From Nymphaea colorata (Eukaryota; Streptophyta; Magnoliopsida; Nymphaeales; Nymphaeaceae): a stretch of 64,000 nucleotides of DNA. The first letter of the stretch is position 1; every line of letters starts with the position of its first letter. The stretch spans positions 16,277,934-16,341,933 of the forward strand of contig NC_045138.2 in NCBI RefSeq assembly GCF_008831285.2, written 5' to 3'. The notes beneath the pieces are model-generated. The model had not been told where the DNA came from and did no database searches. It was given only the letters and a program-made list of their open reading frames with translations. Below, in pieces: positions 43,810-57,111 of this stretch. Position numbers and translations under genes: made by a program.

Positions 43810-44211
43810 TTATCCATGCATTTGAAGATTAGAGTCAATCAGACGCTTCTTAAGTTGCCCCATGGGTAGTTGGGAGTCGTCCGACCTTATTGCTTCAATA
43901 GCAAAGTCATCAGTGGTTTGGCCTTGGAAGCTTCCAGGAACAAAAAGAACAAGCTCCGAAAAGTCAAAATAATAAAACCGGTGGTATTGGATAGCTAGAT
44001 ATTCCTGAAGGGCGGTGGGGTCAACATTGTTCTCGAGAACGGAAATAAAGAACAAATAAAGCCAAAGACGGCTGCTCAAAATTCTTGGGGAGACGTAGAA
44101 AAACTTGGTTGGACTCTGAAAAGTACAGAATCGGACCCTCATGCACTTAATTTTCCACACAAGCGGCTGAATTTTTGGCCATAGTGGATCTCCGCTTCCG
44201 AGTTTGCTCAT
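43810..44211 (-). CDS. open frame of 133 aa in the left duplicate; unidentified
   Basis: An uninterrupted 400-bp frame in AT-rich DNA. A good acceptor (TGTACTTTTCAG) at about 44122 would give an exon starting SPTKFFYVSPRILSS and ending RLIDSNLQMHG. It has hydrophobic stretches (LWLYLFFISVL and ELVLFVPGSF) and no motif I recognise. In the right copy the same region is broken by frameshifts and an 80-90 bp deletion between ACCGATG and GATAAGATG. So at most the left copy could still be functional. It could equally be a chance frame. Confidence 0.25.
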   Translation of the reverse strand: MSKLGSGDPLWPKIQPLVWKIKCMRVRFCTFQSPTKFFYVSPRILSSRLWLYLFFISVLENNVDPTALQEYLAIQYHRFYYFDFSELVLFVPGSFQGQTTDDFAIEAIRSDDSQLPMGQLKKRLIDSNLQMHG

Positions 44212-46827
44212 ATGGTCTCCCTTTTGTCAACACTTATCAAAGAAGGACATGACAGCAGAATTCTGCTCATGTAAGTTGATTGTGATACGGCTCTCGAAAG
44301 TTAAACAGTGTACAATGTTTTCATAATGAATTCCGCCAAAAAAAATGCTTACTACAAGCTTTCCGATTAATTGCATTCAAATTTTGCATGTAGTGGAGCA
44401 TTATGTGATTGGAACGTTTGTACGATTATGAATTAAACAAAAGTGCTAGATACGATCCTACCATGTTTTCTAAAGCAAGAATACAAAGCGGTGTTCCCGG
44501 TGACGTGTTTTCACAGAGAAAATGTTGTTCTTTGTCCTTTTCTTTTTCTAGTTTAAATATTACAATGGCTCACTCTGCTCATTTTGATAACTGGGCTTCA
44601 CGAATTGTTGGACCTTGGAAACTCTGAATGAGAAATCTATGAAAAAACAAATTCTCTTTTGGAGATGACGGCAAAAACAGGTCCCAAGAAATGAAATTAA
44701 AAAAACAACCAAGGGAAAAGACAACCATCACTCCACCGTCAGTTCTTTAATTTGTCAGGAAACCTTTTTTGTTTCCGAATTTTTCTTTGAAATGAAGACA
44801 TTATAGCAGCATACTTGCTCTGATCTCCGGTCAAAATTTTGCTACGGTAGATCTGATCTTTTCTAACTTAGTTCTTCGTCTCTTTATCCGCCCTCTTTAG
44901 GAGTCGTGCCATAGGAGTCGTGCCAAATTGTCTCCAAAACGTGGAGAACAAGTATTTTCAGTAGCACGGCAGAATTCAAACTAAAAAAACTAAAATAGGA
45001 AGCTTGAGTTCTAGCCATCGCTTGTTTAAGTTAATTTAATTTGCGGACCTGTTGTGACATCAGGTTTGATAGATATTAAACAATGGTTGCTCGTGTATTC
45101 GATTCAAATGGACCTTCAAATACGCTCCTACAATTAATTCAAATCCCATTGTTTTGGTGTCCATGATGATACGATCAACGACATCCGCAGAAGGATAAAG
45201 AGTCGGCCTTGACCAGAAAGCTACCTATCAGCAGGAGAACATATAGACTTAATTACAGCAACTGCAAACAGAGATAGATCTGTGATTAATCAATTAACAA
45301 TACCAACAAGAAACCTGTAATAATTAATCCTAATGTTCATAAATTTGCAGTTGGATACTTATGATCAACCGAGTGGTGAACTTTTCTTCCTTTGTCTAGG
45401 TAGTATATACATCAGATCCCCAAAAGGATGAAGCCATCTTATTTTGTCGTGTATGCCTACGTCTTCCTATAGTCATCAGTTACGGTTGCTGGATCGGATC
45501 ACCTCCATCTGCAGAACCAGGTTCATGGGAAAATAGAAAGGCCTTCAGCTGAACGCTTTTAGTGGGGCAAAATGGGAAAGAAAAATAGTTGAACTAAGGT
45601 GGAAGAAGAGAAAATAATGAAGGAAAGCTTTTTTTTATTTTTTACGTATTTTTTTTGCAAAATATTGATCAAGTTTATTTGCTTGAAACTTAGATTGTTG
45701 TTTTATATGGTGATTTATAAGTGTCCAAACAATATATGAATGTCCAAATTAATGTAGCCACTCGATGTTGTTCGTAGTGGATTTTGCTACGTTGTCTTTA
45801 ATCCCATAGCTTGTGGTTTTTTTTTTTTTTGTGTGTGTGTGAGTGGAATTTCCGGTACTCTTAATTGGCGAGCCTCTTTTGTTGTTGAATTCTTATTTTC
45901 GTCCAAATTTGTTACTCCGGCTAGTACTAAACACTATCCACCCCTTTGCTTTCTACTAATAGAATATGCTAGGGAAAAGGAGCTAACAATTGATAGTACC
46001 TCTCTCTCACTCACATTATTTGATAATTTGATGAAAACTTAAATATCCATATAATCGAAAGCCTTCCTTCTCTAGGAACTGTGGTATAAGTGAGAATCGT
46101 GATGCTATATAATTGAATCCATTTAAAATGGAACTAGTGATTTTCAAAGTGGGATTAACAGGGTCATGATAAAGAACCTGTGTTTGATGCTGAAGTCCTT
46201 CACTTTGGGCATTCCTTGGTTGCTGTAGTTAGCCATCAAAAACGGTCACCAAAGAGATTAAGGATCATTAATAATATGAATCATGAGAAACTTACTCATA
46301 GTCTCTTGCTAATAGAAAACAGATCAGAGGAAAAGCTTTCTCAAATTTAAGTTTCATTAACAAAAATTCATGCAATCAATTTTTTCTGTTATATAAAAAA
46401 ATTATACACAAAAATTCAATGTTTTAGGCATATCTAATGCTCAATTCTTCTCTATTAATTTATTATAATCTTACTTTAAGTCGTCTCTTTTCCACTAACA
46501 CGCTAGTTAGCCGCTGAGATCTTTGACACCTTTCTCATAATTCTCGACAATATAATAGTCATCACTGGTAACAACACGGCATTTTTCTGCAATTGAAGCC
46601 TCCGCATAATAAGATTAACTACACTCTGCGTTCGCTGTTAAAAGGTCTGGATGCCCTTTTCATTTGCAATTAAGTAATTGATAAACCCTTTACACAACTA
46701 AAAATTAGAGTTGAAAAGACATTCAAAGAACAAATAAATAGATAACGATTTGTCAAAACATACGGTGCAGTAATATATACAACAACACTTCAAAATGCAA
46801 AACTACATGCGCCGATTGGTAATATAT

Positions 46828-49800
46828 CTTTTTTGTCCCTTATTTTATCATATGTCTTTGAACAACTGATATTGGAAACATCATCGCCAGCCTAGGTCAG
46901 CATATCACATCTTTGTTCCAAATTGATAGTTTGTAACACCTGCTTAATCCATGGAGACCGTGCAGACCGGCTTTCTGCTCAGAAAAATATTTCCAAATCA
47001 TTCTTGAAAAACTCATATATAAGTCATTACCATTTAAAAGGAATCCAAGCACACCCCAAGACCAGTTTTCCGACCAAACTTTTGCTTTGCAAACATTACT
47101 CAAACTCCATATCACACACTGAGTACTAATTTCCTCTCATCCCCAAACCGGTAGCCGTAAGCTCCCAGAAGTTACATATGTATTTCCTTTTCATAAAGGC
47201 AGCCCATTTAGAGACATGGAAGCAGCAAGAAAGTACTATATTATGTGTGGTAGCAGGTCGATTCATGGTTTAATTTGCAAAAATAATAGCTTTGCCTTGC
47301 AAGGAAAATAATGTCCATGATGAACATGAATCCTGCTTTCTGGAACGCAGTATTCCATGAATGTGTCCTAAGGAACAATAAGTTCCTAGTATCGAACGCC
47401 CTGCAAGATGGGACACAGACGTCTGGTAAATTAAACTTGTTGAGGGATGCACTGGAATAAAAAAATCCCTTGTTTGAATTGTCAAACAACTAGTTGCGGC
47501 TTGGGTAAGCACATGCCGTCTTCTAAAAATGGAATTATTAACAGAATATTCGCCCCTGAAGTTACATAAATTGTGGAAACCATTGTGATGTTAATTCGTT
47601 GGGAGTTTTTCCTCTTTTTCTTTGATTTCAAAGGTCCACCGGATATTTGAAGTCGTAAAATAATTAAATTTTTAAGCAACTGAACCATGACCCAAGAGAT
47701 CTATACGCTTCGTAGCAATTAATAAACCCTCTCTAACATTTTTGCTGGTAGATATTTAAACAAAAAAGTATCACATGTTCTAACTTAATGAAAACACTAA
47801 GTTGGCGTTTGATTACCTCCAACTAATTCAGATGACCTTAGATCCTCAGGATTTGAAACTCATGGATTTAAGATCAGACCTGTTGATGGAGTAGAAAGGT
47901 TCTCTAATTAGTTCTGAATCTTTTGATGAACTATAAATTTCAGTGCAAATTTCCCGCATTCCAAACATTGTACGTTACATCTTATCCATCGGTGGTTTGG
48001 CTTTGGAAGCTTCCAGGAATAAAAGAGAGAAAGCTCCGAAATGACATGATAAGAGCGGTGGGATTGAATAGATATAAGGCGGTCGGATCAACATTGAACG
48101 AAAATTATGAACCAAGAATAAAGGCGATGATAGCTGCTCAAAATTCTTGGGAGCTGCAGAAAAACTTGGTTGCAAAGTACAGAATCAGATCTCTCATGCA
48201 CTTAATTTTCCATACAAGCGGCTGAACCTTTGGGCATAGATGGATCTCCTCTTCCGAGTTTGCTCATATGGCCTCCCTTATGTCAACAATTATCAAAGGA
48301 GGACATGACAGCAGAAGCCTGTTCATGAAAGTTAATTATGATATGACTCGAAAGTTAAAAGTTGTTTATTATTTTCGTCAAGAAATTCTGCCAAAAAGAA
48401 TGCTTATTACAAGCTTTCCGATTTACCTTAAAATTTTGCATACAGTGGAGCATTATGTAATTGGAACGTGTGTATGATTATAAATTAAACAGAGGTGTTA
48501 GATATGATCATACTATGTTTTCTAAAGCAAGAATATAAAGCGGTGTTCTGGTAAAATGTGTTTCAGAGACAAAATGTTCTTCTTTGTCTTCCTCTTTTTC
48601 TAGTTTAAATGCTAGAATGGCTCACTCTGCTCATCATCTTGATAACTGGGCTACACGCACTGTTGAACCTTGGGAATTCTGGATTAGAAAATTTATAAAA
48701 ATAATTCTCTGTCAGAGATCACGGCAAAAAACAGGTACGAAGAAATGAAATAAAAAAGCAACCAAGGGAACAGAGAACCCTCAACCCCCCACCATCAGTT
48801 TTTGATTTGTCAGGAAGCTTTTTGTTTCCGAATTTTTCTTTGAAGCGAAAACTTTATAGCACCGTACTTGCTCGAGCGTCTCAAAATTGGATTATCTGTC
48901 CCATCGATCTGATCGCGGTCAAGATCTGGCCGCGGCAGCCCTCTTTAGATCAGCAAACTTTCTCCAAGACGTGGAGAACAAGTATTTTCGGTGAAAAACC
49001 TAAATGGAAGCTTGACTTCTAGTCATCAGTACTTTTTAAAGTTAATTTAATTTGGGGCCAGCTGCGACATCAGGTCTGATCGATATTAAACGGTAGCTCG
49101 TGTCTTCTATTCAAATGGATTTCAAATATGCTTCTACAATTAATTCAAACCCCATTGTTGGGGTGTGCATGTTGATAAGATCGACGATCGCAGAAGGATA
49201 AAGAGTCAGCCTTGAACAGAAAGGCATGTATCAGCAGGAGAATGTATAGACGTCGTTACAGCTACTGCAAAAAGAGATAGGTCTGTGATGAATTAGTTAA
49301 GGATTTCTCTAAGGAAGTTGCAATAATTGCTTTCATCCATGGTTATAGCTGGACGTGTATGTGTACAAGTTTCAAGTAAAACAGATCAGAGAAAAAGCAT
49401 TTTCAAATTTAATTTTCATTATCAAAAATTTATGCAATCAATTTTTTCGGTTATATAAAAAAATTAAACACAAAAATTCAATGTTTAACGCATATCTAAT
49501 GCTCAATTCTTATTTATTAATTAATTCATTATAGATTTACATGGACTCATATTCTTTCAACTAACTGGCTAGTTAGCCGATGATTTGTTTGGCACCTTCT
49601 CATCATTCTTGAGCACAGTAGTGAGCAGTGGTAACAACACGCCAGTTTCCTGCAATTGCAGCCCTCTCCATCAATAAGATTAACTACAACTCTGCACAGG
49701 CTGCTAAAAGCTCTCAAATTTTCATTTGCAGTAAAGTAATTGATAATCCCTTGTTTGTGCAGCAGTTCGTGTCTATTTTTTGCTTGTTCCTGATTTGTAC

Positions 49801-49990
49801 AACTTTATTTTTGCTTAAGATAGGTTGGGAGACCTCTCTCCTGCAGGCTTGCATCAGAACTGAAAAATAAAGTTGAAAAGACATTCAAAGAACAAATAAA
49901 TAGATGACGACTTAACAGAACACAGCGTAGTAATATGTACAACAAACACTTCAAAATGCAAGTCTACGTGCGCCAACTGGTAACATATTG
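46828..49990. repeat. large direct tandem duplication, right copy
   Basis: Begins TCTTTTTTGTCCCTTATTTT and ends GCCAACTGGTAACATATTG, mirroring both borders of the left copy. It is about 1.1 kb shorter, mainly because 45300-46320 of the left copy has no counterpart. Many substitutions and small indels show the event is not recent. No intact gene is seen in it. Confidence 0.9.
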
Positions 49991-52978
49991 CAAAATGTGC
50001 ATGGACGTACAATGAAGGCAACTACATATTATGACAACAACAAATGCGAATTACAAGTCAAGATTCTTGTACCCACCAACATTCTCCAGAACAGAAGTCA
50101 TCCAAAGCGCTATATATTAGCTACAAATAGTAAAATTTCACGTCATTACTAAAATTAGAACTAGCAGATGCAATATATCAACCAACAAAAGTAAAATTTG
50201 GCAGTTCCACACACATCTTCCATAAGTACGAAGTGGTTTTACGACTAAAAGTTAGTTTGCGAAGCTATGTTGTAGTGAGGCAACAGCCAACGCGTCCAAA
50301 AACCCTCTTAAAAATTTGTAAACCTCTTGCTGATATCTTTCAATCAATTCCAGCTGGTCCTTCAGATAGCGCGAAGTCTAGACCACTTGGCGATCTCCAC
50401 AGGAGAAGGAAAGAGATTACCGTATTAAATTGGAGCCGATCAAAGTACTCGTTGGATTTTAGATCTCGGAGGCCACCATGATGGGTAGGAAGTAGGAACC
50501 AAATCTAGTAAAATAAGCAGTTACTAGAACTGTTCCACTTTATGGGTAGTGACTACGAAGAAGACGAAGTAAAGAACGAGATATTGAGTAAGTACAACAG
50601 CAAAGTACAGTCTCAAAAAGTGAGTTCTGTATGTTTTCCTCTACGAGTTGTGCATTTTACTCTAGAAAATAGGATTGTGAACATAGAGGATTTGTTCAGT
50701 AGTAAAATCATTCCCCCGTCGAGTCCCTTACAGTACGACGATCCTGGAAAGCTTCATAAGAGATGTCACATTGTTTTTTGAATGCGATCTTACAGTACCA
50801 ACACTTGTAGACTATACAACTGCAAGCAGAAGGTTTTGAAGTGATAAACACTGTGATACAATGGGCATTTCAGAATGTAGGAAAATGCAAGGATGGTGCT
50901 AATGGTTCCTTCTTTGGGTGATCATATGGAAGAAACAGAACAAGGAAATATAATCATGCAATACATCATTTATCTATGACAAATGAGGACTAAGGACTAA
51001 TTTTCAGAGAACTAAGGACTCAAGGGTAGACCATAGCTCAAATGCAATGACATGACAGCATTTATCTATGACAGAAAATTCTGCTTAATTTTCGGAAAAG
51101 TAAAGACTCAAGGGTAGACTATACCTCAAATTACAATTAACAAAATATGCACTAAATCAAGAAGGAAAATAAATTGTTGAACGCCCATATGAGAACTATG
51201 AATTCCTAGAAAGGGCTTCAAATAATCATTTGCTGACTTGATGCCTTCACCAGATGTCGAATAGAAGGTCAACAGAGATAGAAATAATCCAATCAATTGA
51301 ATGAAGATGCATTATGCCCAAGCAAATTCAGATTACCATTACCTAAATAAAATCAATGGGCATCCCCAACAAGATGAACGCATGACCAAGGCCTGAACTC
51401 CTGTAAGTGTTGAAAGAACCTGCTCAACAAATAATCCAATTAATTCATGAAACTGGATGCTGGTCAAATCTTCAAAATACATAGTTTTGAAGTGCTGAAG
51501 GTTTGGGATCGGAAAAATATATGAGCTAACCAAATGCCCCAAACTTCCAAAGCGTTCTTACCGTAAGGACTTAGATGCAGGGTCTTCACCTCAATTCCTG
51601 TGAGTATCTGTTTCTTTGTGTTAGACCTAATTAATGTCGCCGCGGACAGAAAGGAAAGGTTGGGGAAAAAGTAATGTGTTCACGGTGCGACCATCAATGT
51701 TTACTCAGCTATTTTTAGCCCACTAAAGCCAATTTTTAGGCCTTTCCCTCTCTCTCTCTCTCGATCCATTGGTGCTATGTAATTTTTGAAACCAACACCA
51801 GGTCATCCTGTTTTAGATGTCGAATTGGTGAAGTGGGTCAAATTTTGGCAGGATCATGGGTTCATTTCCAGTCTCAGGTGCAAAACATATACCAAATCTA
51901 TAAGACAAAAACGAATAGTAGAAAAGCATCGGAAGCTTGCCAAGTATTGGGTGTGCCAAAAATTTAGACCAATAATTGAACTACCATTATAACAGCCTAG
52001 GCAAACTTCACATCTCTGCATTGGCATATTACTTAGTGATTTTTTTAGCTCATGCAGTTTATTTCTAAAGATTATAACCAAAAAGCCAAATACATTTCTT
52101 TTATTGTTTGATGCCTTTGTAACCTGTGCCATATAGCACATATACTGGTCTCATCTACAGAGTTCTGTTATGAAGGTGGTAAAACATTCCAGGAGGCCTT
52201 AAATAGAAGGAAAAAAAAAATGCCCCCGGGTTAAATTCTGTCATCATGTTTTTTTTTCCACCAACTCTATTTTTGAGTTGAAGAGATGCGTAGATGCCCT
52301 TTGCATGATTAAATATGTTACTAATTTTGTTGGTCCACGTACCTGAGAATATTATGCAGCTATTAATATTTTTTTCTTGCATATACAAATGACATTATAG
52401 GAAAATGACAAGGCTAATATAGCTCTTTAGAGTTTTCAGATAAACTATAGTAATCACAATCTCCTTTTATACGATCAGAAATTGATTCACAATTAAACAT
52501 AATGAACAGAAAGGAGACTTATCACTAGCCAATTTAAAATTTTAAATATGCTGAACATGCAGCTTAACCAACAGCCTTTATAAAGACTAAGCAAAACTTC
52601 TAATTTAATTCTCCAATGAGCAAAGCAAGGAAGGATAATACTCCATAATCCATATAGATGATCTTATGAGAATCCATCCTTCTCTAGCTGAAAAACCTGT
52701 AGTTTTGCCACATTATCAAATGTTTATACGTCAGAAATTCAAATTATTCTCAAGAAAGGACATGATCCTCATAGAACAGATAATTCCAAAATAATAATTG
52801 TGGCAGCCACTTAGCTATAGTGCTCAAACATCACTTCCTACATAATTTTCACTAACTATACCTTAATTCATACTTCTCCTCTCAGTATATTGAACACATC
52901 TATCTGAACAAAAAGTGAGAGCCGAGTTACTCATTACGTACAAAAGCCAGCGCCAATGTAAATAAGAAAAGAAGGAAC
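49991..52978. other. region with weak minus-strand exon candidates
   Basis: A candidate 36-bp exon lies at 51562-51597 on the minus strand: ACTCACAG acceptor, GTAAGA donor, coding (x)IEVKTLHLSPY(G). Another possible piece at 51430-51500 (HFKTMYFEDLTSIQFHELIG) follows a CCTTCAG acceptor. The plus-strand frames at 50233-50481 and 50542-50781 are open but unrecognised. I could not join any of these into a protein family. Confidence 0.25.
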
Positions 52979-53065
52979 CTTAGGATGCATGAGCAGCACA
53001 TTAACTAAATCCTTCCGTTGTGAAGAAGCGTAGAATGTGGTAGAGGAACTCTCTCCATGTCTTTC
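52979..53065 (-). CDS. candidate internal exon of an unidentified gene (29 codons)
   Basis: The acceptor GTTGAATTAG and donor AAG|GTTCCT frame 87 bp with one fully open frame: ERHGESSSTTFYASSQRKDL then VNVLLMHPK. The composition looks like conserved protein rather than AT-rich noise. The family is unknown to me. It lies between a candidate promoter at 55.0 kb and further candidate pieces near 51.5 kb, all on the minus strand, so a single multi-exon gene across 51.4-55.0 kb is plausible. Confidence 0.35.
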
Positions 53066-53682
53066 CTAATTCAACAGAAAGAAACACTCAGCAACCCAAA
53101 ACAAATATACAACCAAGCAAATAACTGAATGAAGCAACATGAACACAAAACAAACCGGCTCAAACTGTATAAGGATAACAAAAATAAAAAAGACCAGGTC
53201 CAACATCTGTTAAGAAGTTTTCAGTTCCTCCAATAAAATCGGCAATTAAAAAGTTCAAGAGCAATGATGTCACTGTAAGTCTAATAGACGCGTTAGAACT
53301 ACCAATTTGTTAGACACTATAAAAAATCGTGATGATCTCAAGAATATCTAAGTGGTTGTGAAGGCTGATAACAAAAAAAAAATTGTGCATGTATCTGCAG
53401 GACTTCATGCATAACTTTCAAAAGGTTGTGGAACTGATGGACCAGCTCCATAGTCCATACTTTAAGATAAAAGTGAATGGATAAACGAAAAACAAAAAAA
53501 CTTGAGTCCCACATAGGCTGCAGTTCAGGTACCTTATCCAATTTTCTAAAATTTTATATCAGCCACTTCAAAGCGCACATTGTGGTCTTTCATATTCTGA
53601 CACAATGTGAATTAATTCAAAGCTACATGTCATGGTTTTCTGATGAAAGCTAGTGCGGTTGAGATTTGGACCTCTCTGTTTC

Positions 53683-53721
<39 letters not shown>

Positions 53722-54834
53722 AACTTGAAGATACAGCATCAGATCTGCTCATAAAACTGGTCCTTAATTAGCTTCAGCTTGGCTCCAGGAGTTCACCTTA
53801 ATGAACAAGCTCAACAGAGCTCATTCAGTTAATTGGTTTCCTTATGAACCAATAAATTAAAATTATTAATACAAGGCAATTTCTCTTTTTAAGGGAAATA
53901 CCAAAAAATCTTTTTAAAAGAGTGAAAGGTAAACCAAGCAACTAAAAAAAAACTTGATGCAAAACTGAAACAAACTATACAGATTGTACCCCATACATGT
54001 TATTCCAGGATGTACCGAGGTCCAACTTGTCACCCCTGGTCAGGTTATATGCAGGTCTTGTGCTGCAAAGTTTATATGTAAAATATATATCCAACGCTGA
54101 CAACAACTATACATGCCTATGCATGAGCTGCCAACCAATTGTTCATAAGGGAGACCAACCTAGGACAACCGCATTTGCTCTTCATTGAGGGGTATCAAAA
54201 GCTTACCAACAAGTTGTATGGAAAAGTACATTCACAAGTGAAAGATGAAAGTACCTTGTTTATTTCCAACTCAGTGAACACGTCTTGTAGAACTATGTAA
54301 TTCTACATCACGTCATATTCTGTATTTGCATTCAAATTGACCTAAAATTCATGCAAATAAAAGAAGAAACATAATGGAAAAGAATCTCCAATTCCAGCAT
54401 AGAAAATGAGCTATATGATTGACAGGCAAGGCCTACTCTGCAATCTCAGCTTTTCCTGAGGAGATGATTCTCGACCTTCCTCTCACGACACTTCAACAGA
54501 CAGATTTTGTTTTTCTTGTGAAATTAGCTAAAAAAAAAAATCAGCGGAGGAAAGTTAAATTCACAGAAAATTTGTTCTTAGTTTATGCATTTGAAAAAAG
54601 AAAAATACTGATACCAATTCCTGGACCTGCAAGTGACGAAATTTTTTTCAATCGAGGAATTACAAGGAGAAATAAAGCGAGGGAGCGGAAGGAAGGAAGG
54701 AAAAGGAAAACCTTAGAGGGGAAGAAGAAAGGAGTCACAGCAACCGAGCCGATCAATCCCGCGAGGGCTCTCTGTGAGGGGAAGTTAGGGTTTGGTCTTC
54801 ATCCCGAGAAGTCCTGACTTTCTTCAGGGGTTCT
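53066..54834. other. probable intron or intergenic DNA with TCTG microsatellite
   Basis: A (TCTG)n/(CT)n run at about 53680-53720. The minus-strand frame 53338-53541 (around ELVHQFHNLLKVMHEVLQ) follows an acceptor-like CTTAAAG but has no good donor. The purine-rich 54660-54740 stretch is CT-rich on the minus strand, as in plant 5' leaders. Confidence 0.3.
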
Positions 54835-55060
54835 TCAGAGAAAAACGGTGGTCGGAGCGTTTTCCTTCTCTACGTCGAACAGTTCGACTCCCGCCTTCTC
54901 TTTCTTCCCGTCTGACAGTTTGGGCTCTCTCGCTCGAACGAGAGAGAAAGAGAGAGATTCCGAAGAAGAAAGCTGCGACGAACCATGCTGTCCGTCGCAA
55001 ATGTTTCCTTCGAAAACTTTCAACTGAAAAACCCGCGCCACATTTAAACAGCGCGGGAAG
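54835..55060 (-). promoter_or_regulatory. candidate minus-strand promoter and 5' leader with GC palindrome
   Basis: CCCGCGC (55032-55038) and GCGCGGG (55051-55057) form a 7-bp inverted repeat around a TTTAAA core (55043-55048). Read on the minus strand the outer arm is CTTCCCGCGC, close to the E2F consensus TTTCCCGC. Downstream on the minus strand is a CT/GA-rich leader and an AAACCCTAAC word near 54790, typical of plant 5' regions. An open frame (55041-54835) may be leader only. The gene it would drive is unidentified. Confidence 0.35.
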
Positions 55061-55109
55061 TATTAGATATTTATCCGCTCGTTTTAACTCTAATCATAGA
55101 GAGTTTTAA

Positions 55110-56254
55110 ACGGCAAGGTTTTGAGTATAATACGATTAGCTTTAAAAACATGAAAAAATATGATAAATTTAAAATTTTTTAAAAAACTAAAAATGAAAGC
55201 AAAATAAAATAAGTAAAAAACTAATAACACAAACATAAAAAATAATTAGATTTGCAACAGATAAAAACTAAAAAAAAATTGATATTAAAAAATTAAAAAA
55301 ATGAAAAAAGTGAAAAAACACAAAAAAGCAAAAAATAACGTGTTTTTTAAGTTTTAAACAATATTTTATTTTCTCACATTTTTTTCAAAAATAACGCGTT
55401 TTTTGTGGATGTGGACTTCTAGCAGAAATTGGATATCTGGTGCGGCATTTTCCCTAGTATTTTCGGTGGCGAATTATTGAAATCCATACGCCTTGTTTTG
55501 TATTATCATATTAAGCTTGCTACAATTTTAAGGGGCGATTGAAATACTCATTCATAGAATTTTAGAATTAAAATGTTCATTTTTTTAAGAAATTGGACTT
55601 ATTAAGCAAATAGAGTATTTTGTTTGCACAATTAGGAAACTAAAACCCATAATTCTGATTTCATTCCAGTTTGAGGAGGAATTATAGTAGTGAAATTTTC
55701 ATTCTTGCATCAAAATTTGGAACCATCCAACGCCCTCAAGAAAACTTGAATCTCTTTTATGCACCATGGTGAATATTGAACTTTAGACAGAAGCGGGTTA
55801 TGTATATTCTACTGGTGCACAAAATTTTCATGTGTTAATATGGTTAATGACGAAAATACCCTAAAAAATTTTTGTAGGGACAAAAAGAAAACAAACTGAA
55901 AAACAATTGAAGCTATTATTCACATAAATTTAACGCAGCCTGGTCCAAGTATGAAATCTCAAGGAAGAACATGCAAAAATATTCACTTATATGTTCATAT
56001 TATGTAACAGGTAAGGCTTATATGTATTATTCTACTGCATACTTCGATGACCAGAGGTAACGTAATAAATCTGCCATATCCTCCTCAGCTCTTAGTCTGC
56101 CCGCCATATCGATGCTTCCATGACCTATGACTTCCAAGTCTTTCCCCCCCTGTCGTTACTGGTTCCGTTCAACAGTTCACATTGCCAGTCAATCTAAAGT
56201 CAACAGCTTGTTCATTACGGGAATCGGATGCCAATGTCTGATACTTTTTGAGTT
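55110..56254. other. AT-rich intergenic region
   Basis: 55110-55400 is A-rich with AAAAACACG/GTGTTTTTT words like those in the 16.5-17.3 kb element, probably another degraded copy. The rest shows no gene. Confidence 0.35.
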
Positions 56255-56309
56255 GCATCTGAGAAAGTTGGAGCAGATCAAGGCGTCCGAGTTCAGAAGA
56301 GCTATAGAT
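56255..56309 (+). pseudogene. decayed copy of the exon at 57112-57253, inverted orientation
   Basis: GCATCTGAGAAAGTTGGAGC, then AAGGCGTCCGAGTTCAGAAG matches GCATCTAAGAAAGTTGGAGC and AAGGCTTCTGAATTCAAAAG of the minus-strand exon at 57.1-57.25 kb. A 2-base length difference between these words shifts the frame (ASEKVGA in one frame, KASEFRRAID in another). Hence a broken copy of an unidentified coding exon. Confidence 0.5.
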
Positions 56310-56439
56310 TGTGAACAAACTGCCTTTAACATGAATATTAAGTGATCTATTTTAGTTTTGATCTTTGATATTATAAGCGGTATAATGCGAAAGAAAGTTC
56401 TGTACGTCGCTCCTTGTATATAACAAACGTTTGCTAGAT

Positions 56440-56720
56440 GTAGATGATATTATTAATATGTATATTTACTTTCATACCCAAACATTGCATATGCATGTGC
56501 ATAAAATAACAAATAAGTATGAGATAATGTTTATGAGATAACAAAAGATTTATAAGATAATGAAATAAAGCTAAACGTAAGTATAAGATAATGTTTATAT
56601 AACTATAAGATAATGCTTATGAGATAAATATTTATGAAATAGTGAGATATTGGACAGATGTATGAGATAGCGCTAAACATAAGTATGAGATAATATTTAT
56701 AAGATAATGAGGTAAAGCTA
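56440..56720. repeat. degenerate GAGATAATGTTTAT array, second locus
   Basis: Starts ATATGTATATTTACTTTCAT and GCATATGCATGTGCATAAAA, then repeats TATGAGATAATGTTTATGAG-like units, as at 27845-28060. Both loci seem to be members of one AT-rich repeat or MITE family. Confidence 0.65.
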
Positions 56721-57111
56721 TGAACGAGGTAAAAAAATTGAAAACGTTTTTTTTATTGCTTAAAAGGATATATTGGTCATAACAATATACTGACAAATTT
56801 TACCTTTATCAAATCTTCAAATCTTCTTTTTTGTGGTTTTTTATTTTGTCCCTACAAAATGTTTTTTTTTTTATTAATCACAAGTATTTTTTGTCATTAA
56901 TCAAATGACGCATGACATACACAGGGGCAGCAGCATATATAACCAACTTCGGTATAATGCTTATAGTCTACTTTCAAGCCTTAACCTTCGTTCACAAAAA
57001 TTTTTTGCCTTCTTTCCTGGTTTTTCTAAAGCAGTTTCTAGAATTTTGTTAACTTCTGACATATCAGAGTGGTGTGTGTGGATCGCAAGGGAGGAGGGAA
57101 GGGATGGTTAC

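Larger units (their letters stand above)
42568..46827. repeat. large direct tandem duplication, left copy
   Basis: The left border is around TCTCTTTTGTACCTTATTTT at 42568, the right border around GCCGATTGGTAATAT at 46826. Collinear matches with the right copy (46828-49990) run through GGAAACATCATCGCCAGCC, TGTTCGTTGGAGTTTTTCC, GGAAGCTTCCA, TTTCTAAAGCAAGAATA, AGATCAGAGGAAAAGC and GTTGAAAAGACATTCAAAGA. This copy has about 1 kb (45300-46320) absent from the right copy, plus a poly-G expansion and a 19-bp local duplication at 42660. Confidence 0.9.

Noticed and set aside
54419..54817. 132-codon plus-strand frame ending GFGLHPEKS
   Set aside because: Lys/Arg-rich product of an A/G-rich leader; composition explained by a CT-rich 5' leader on the minus strand. 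No domain.
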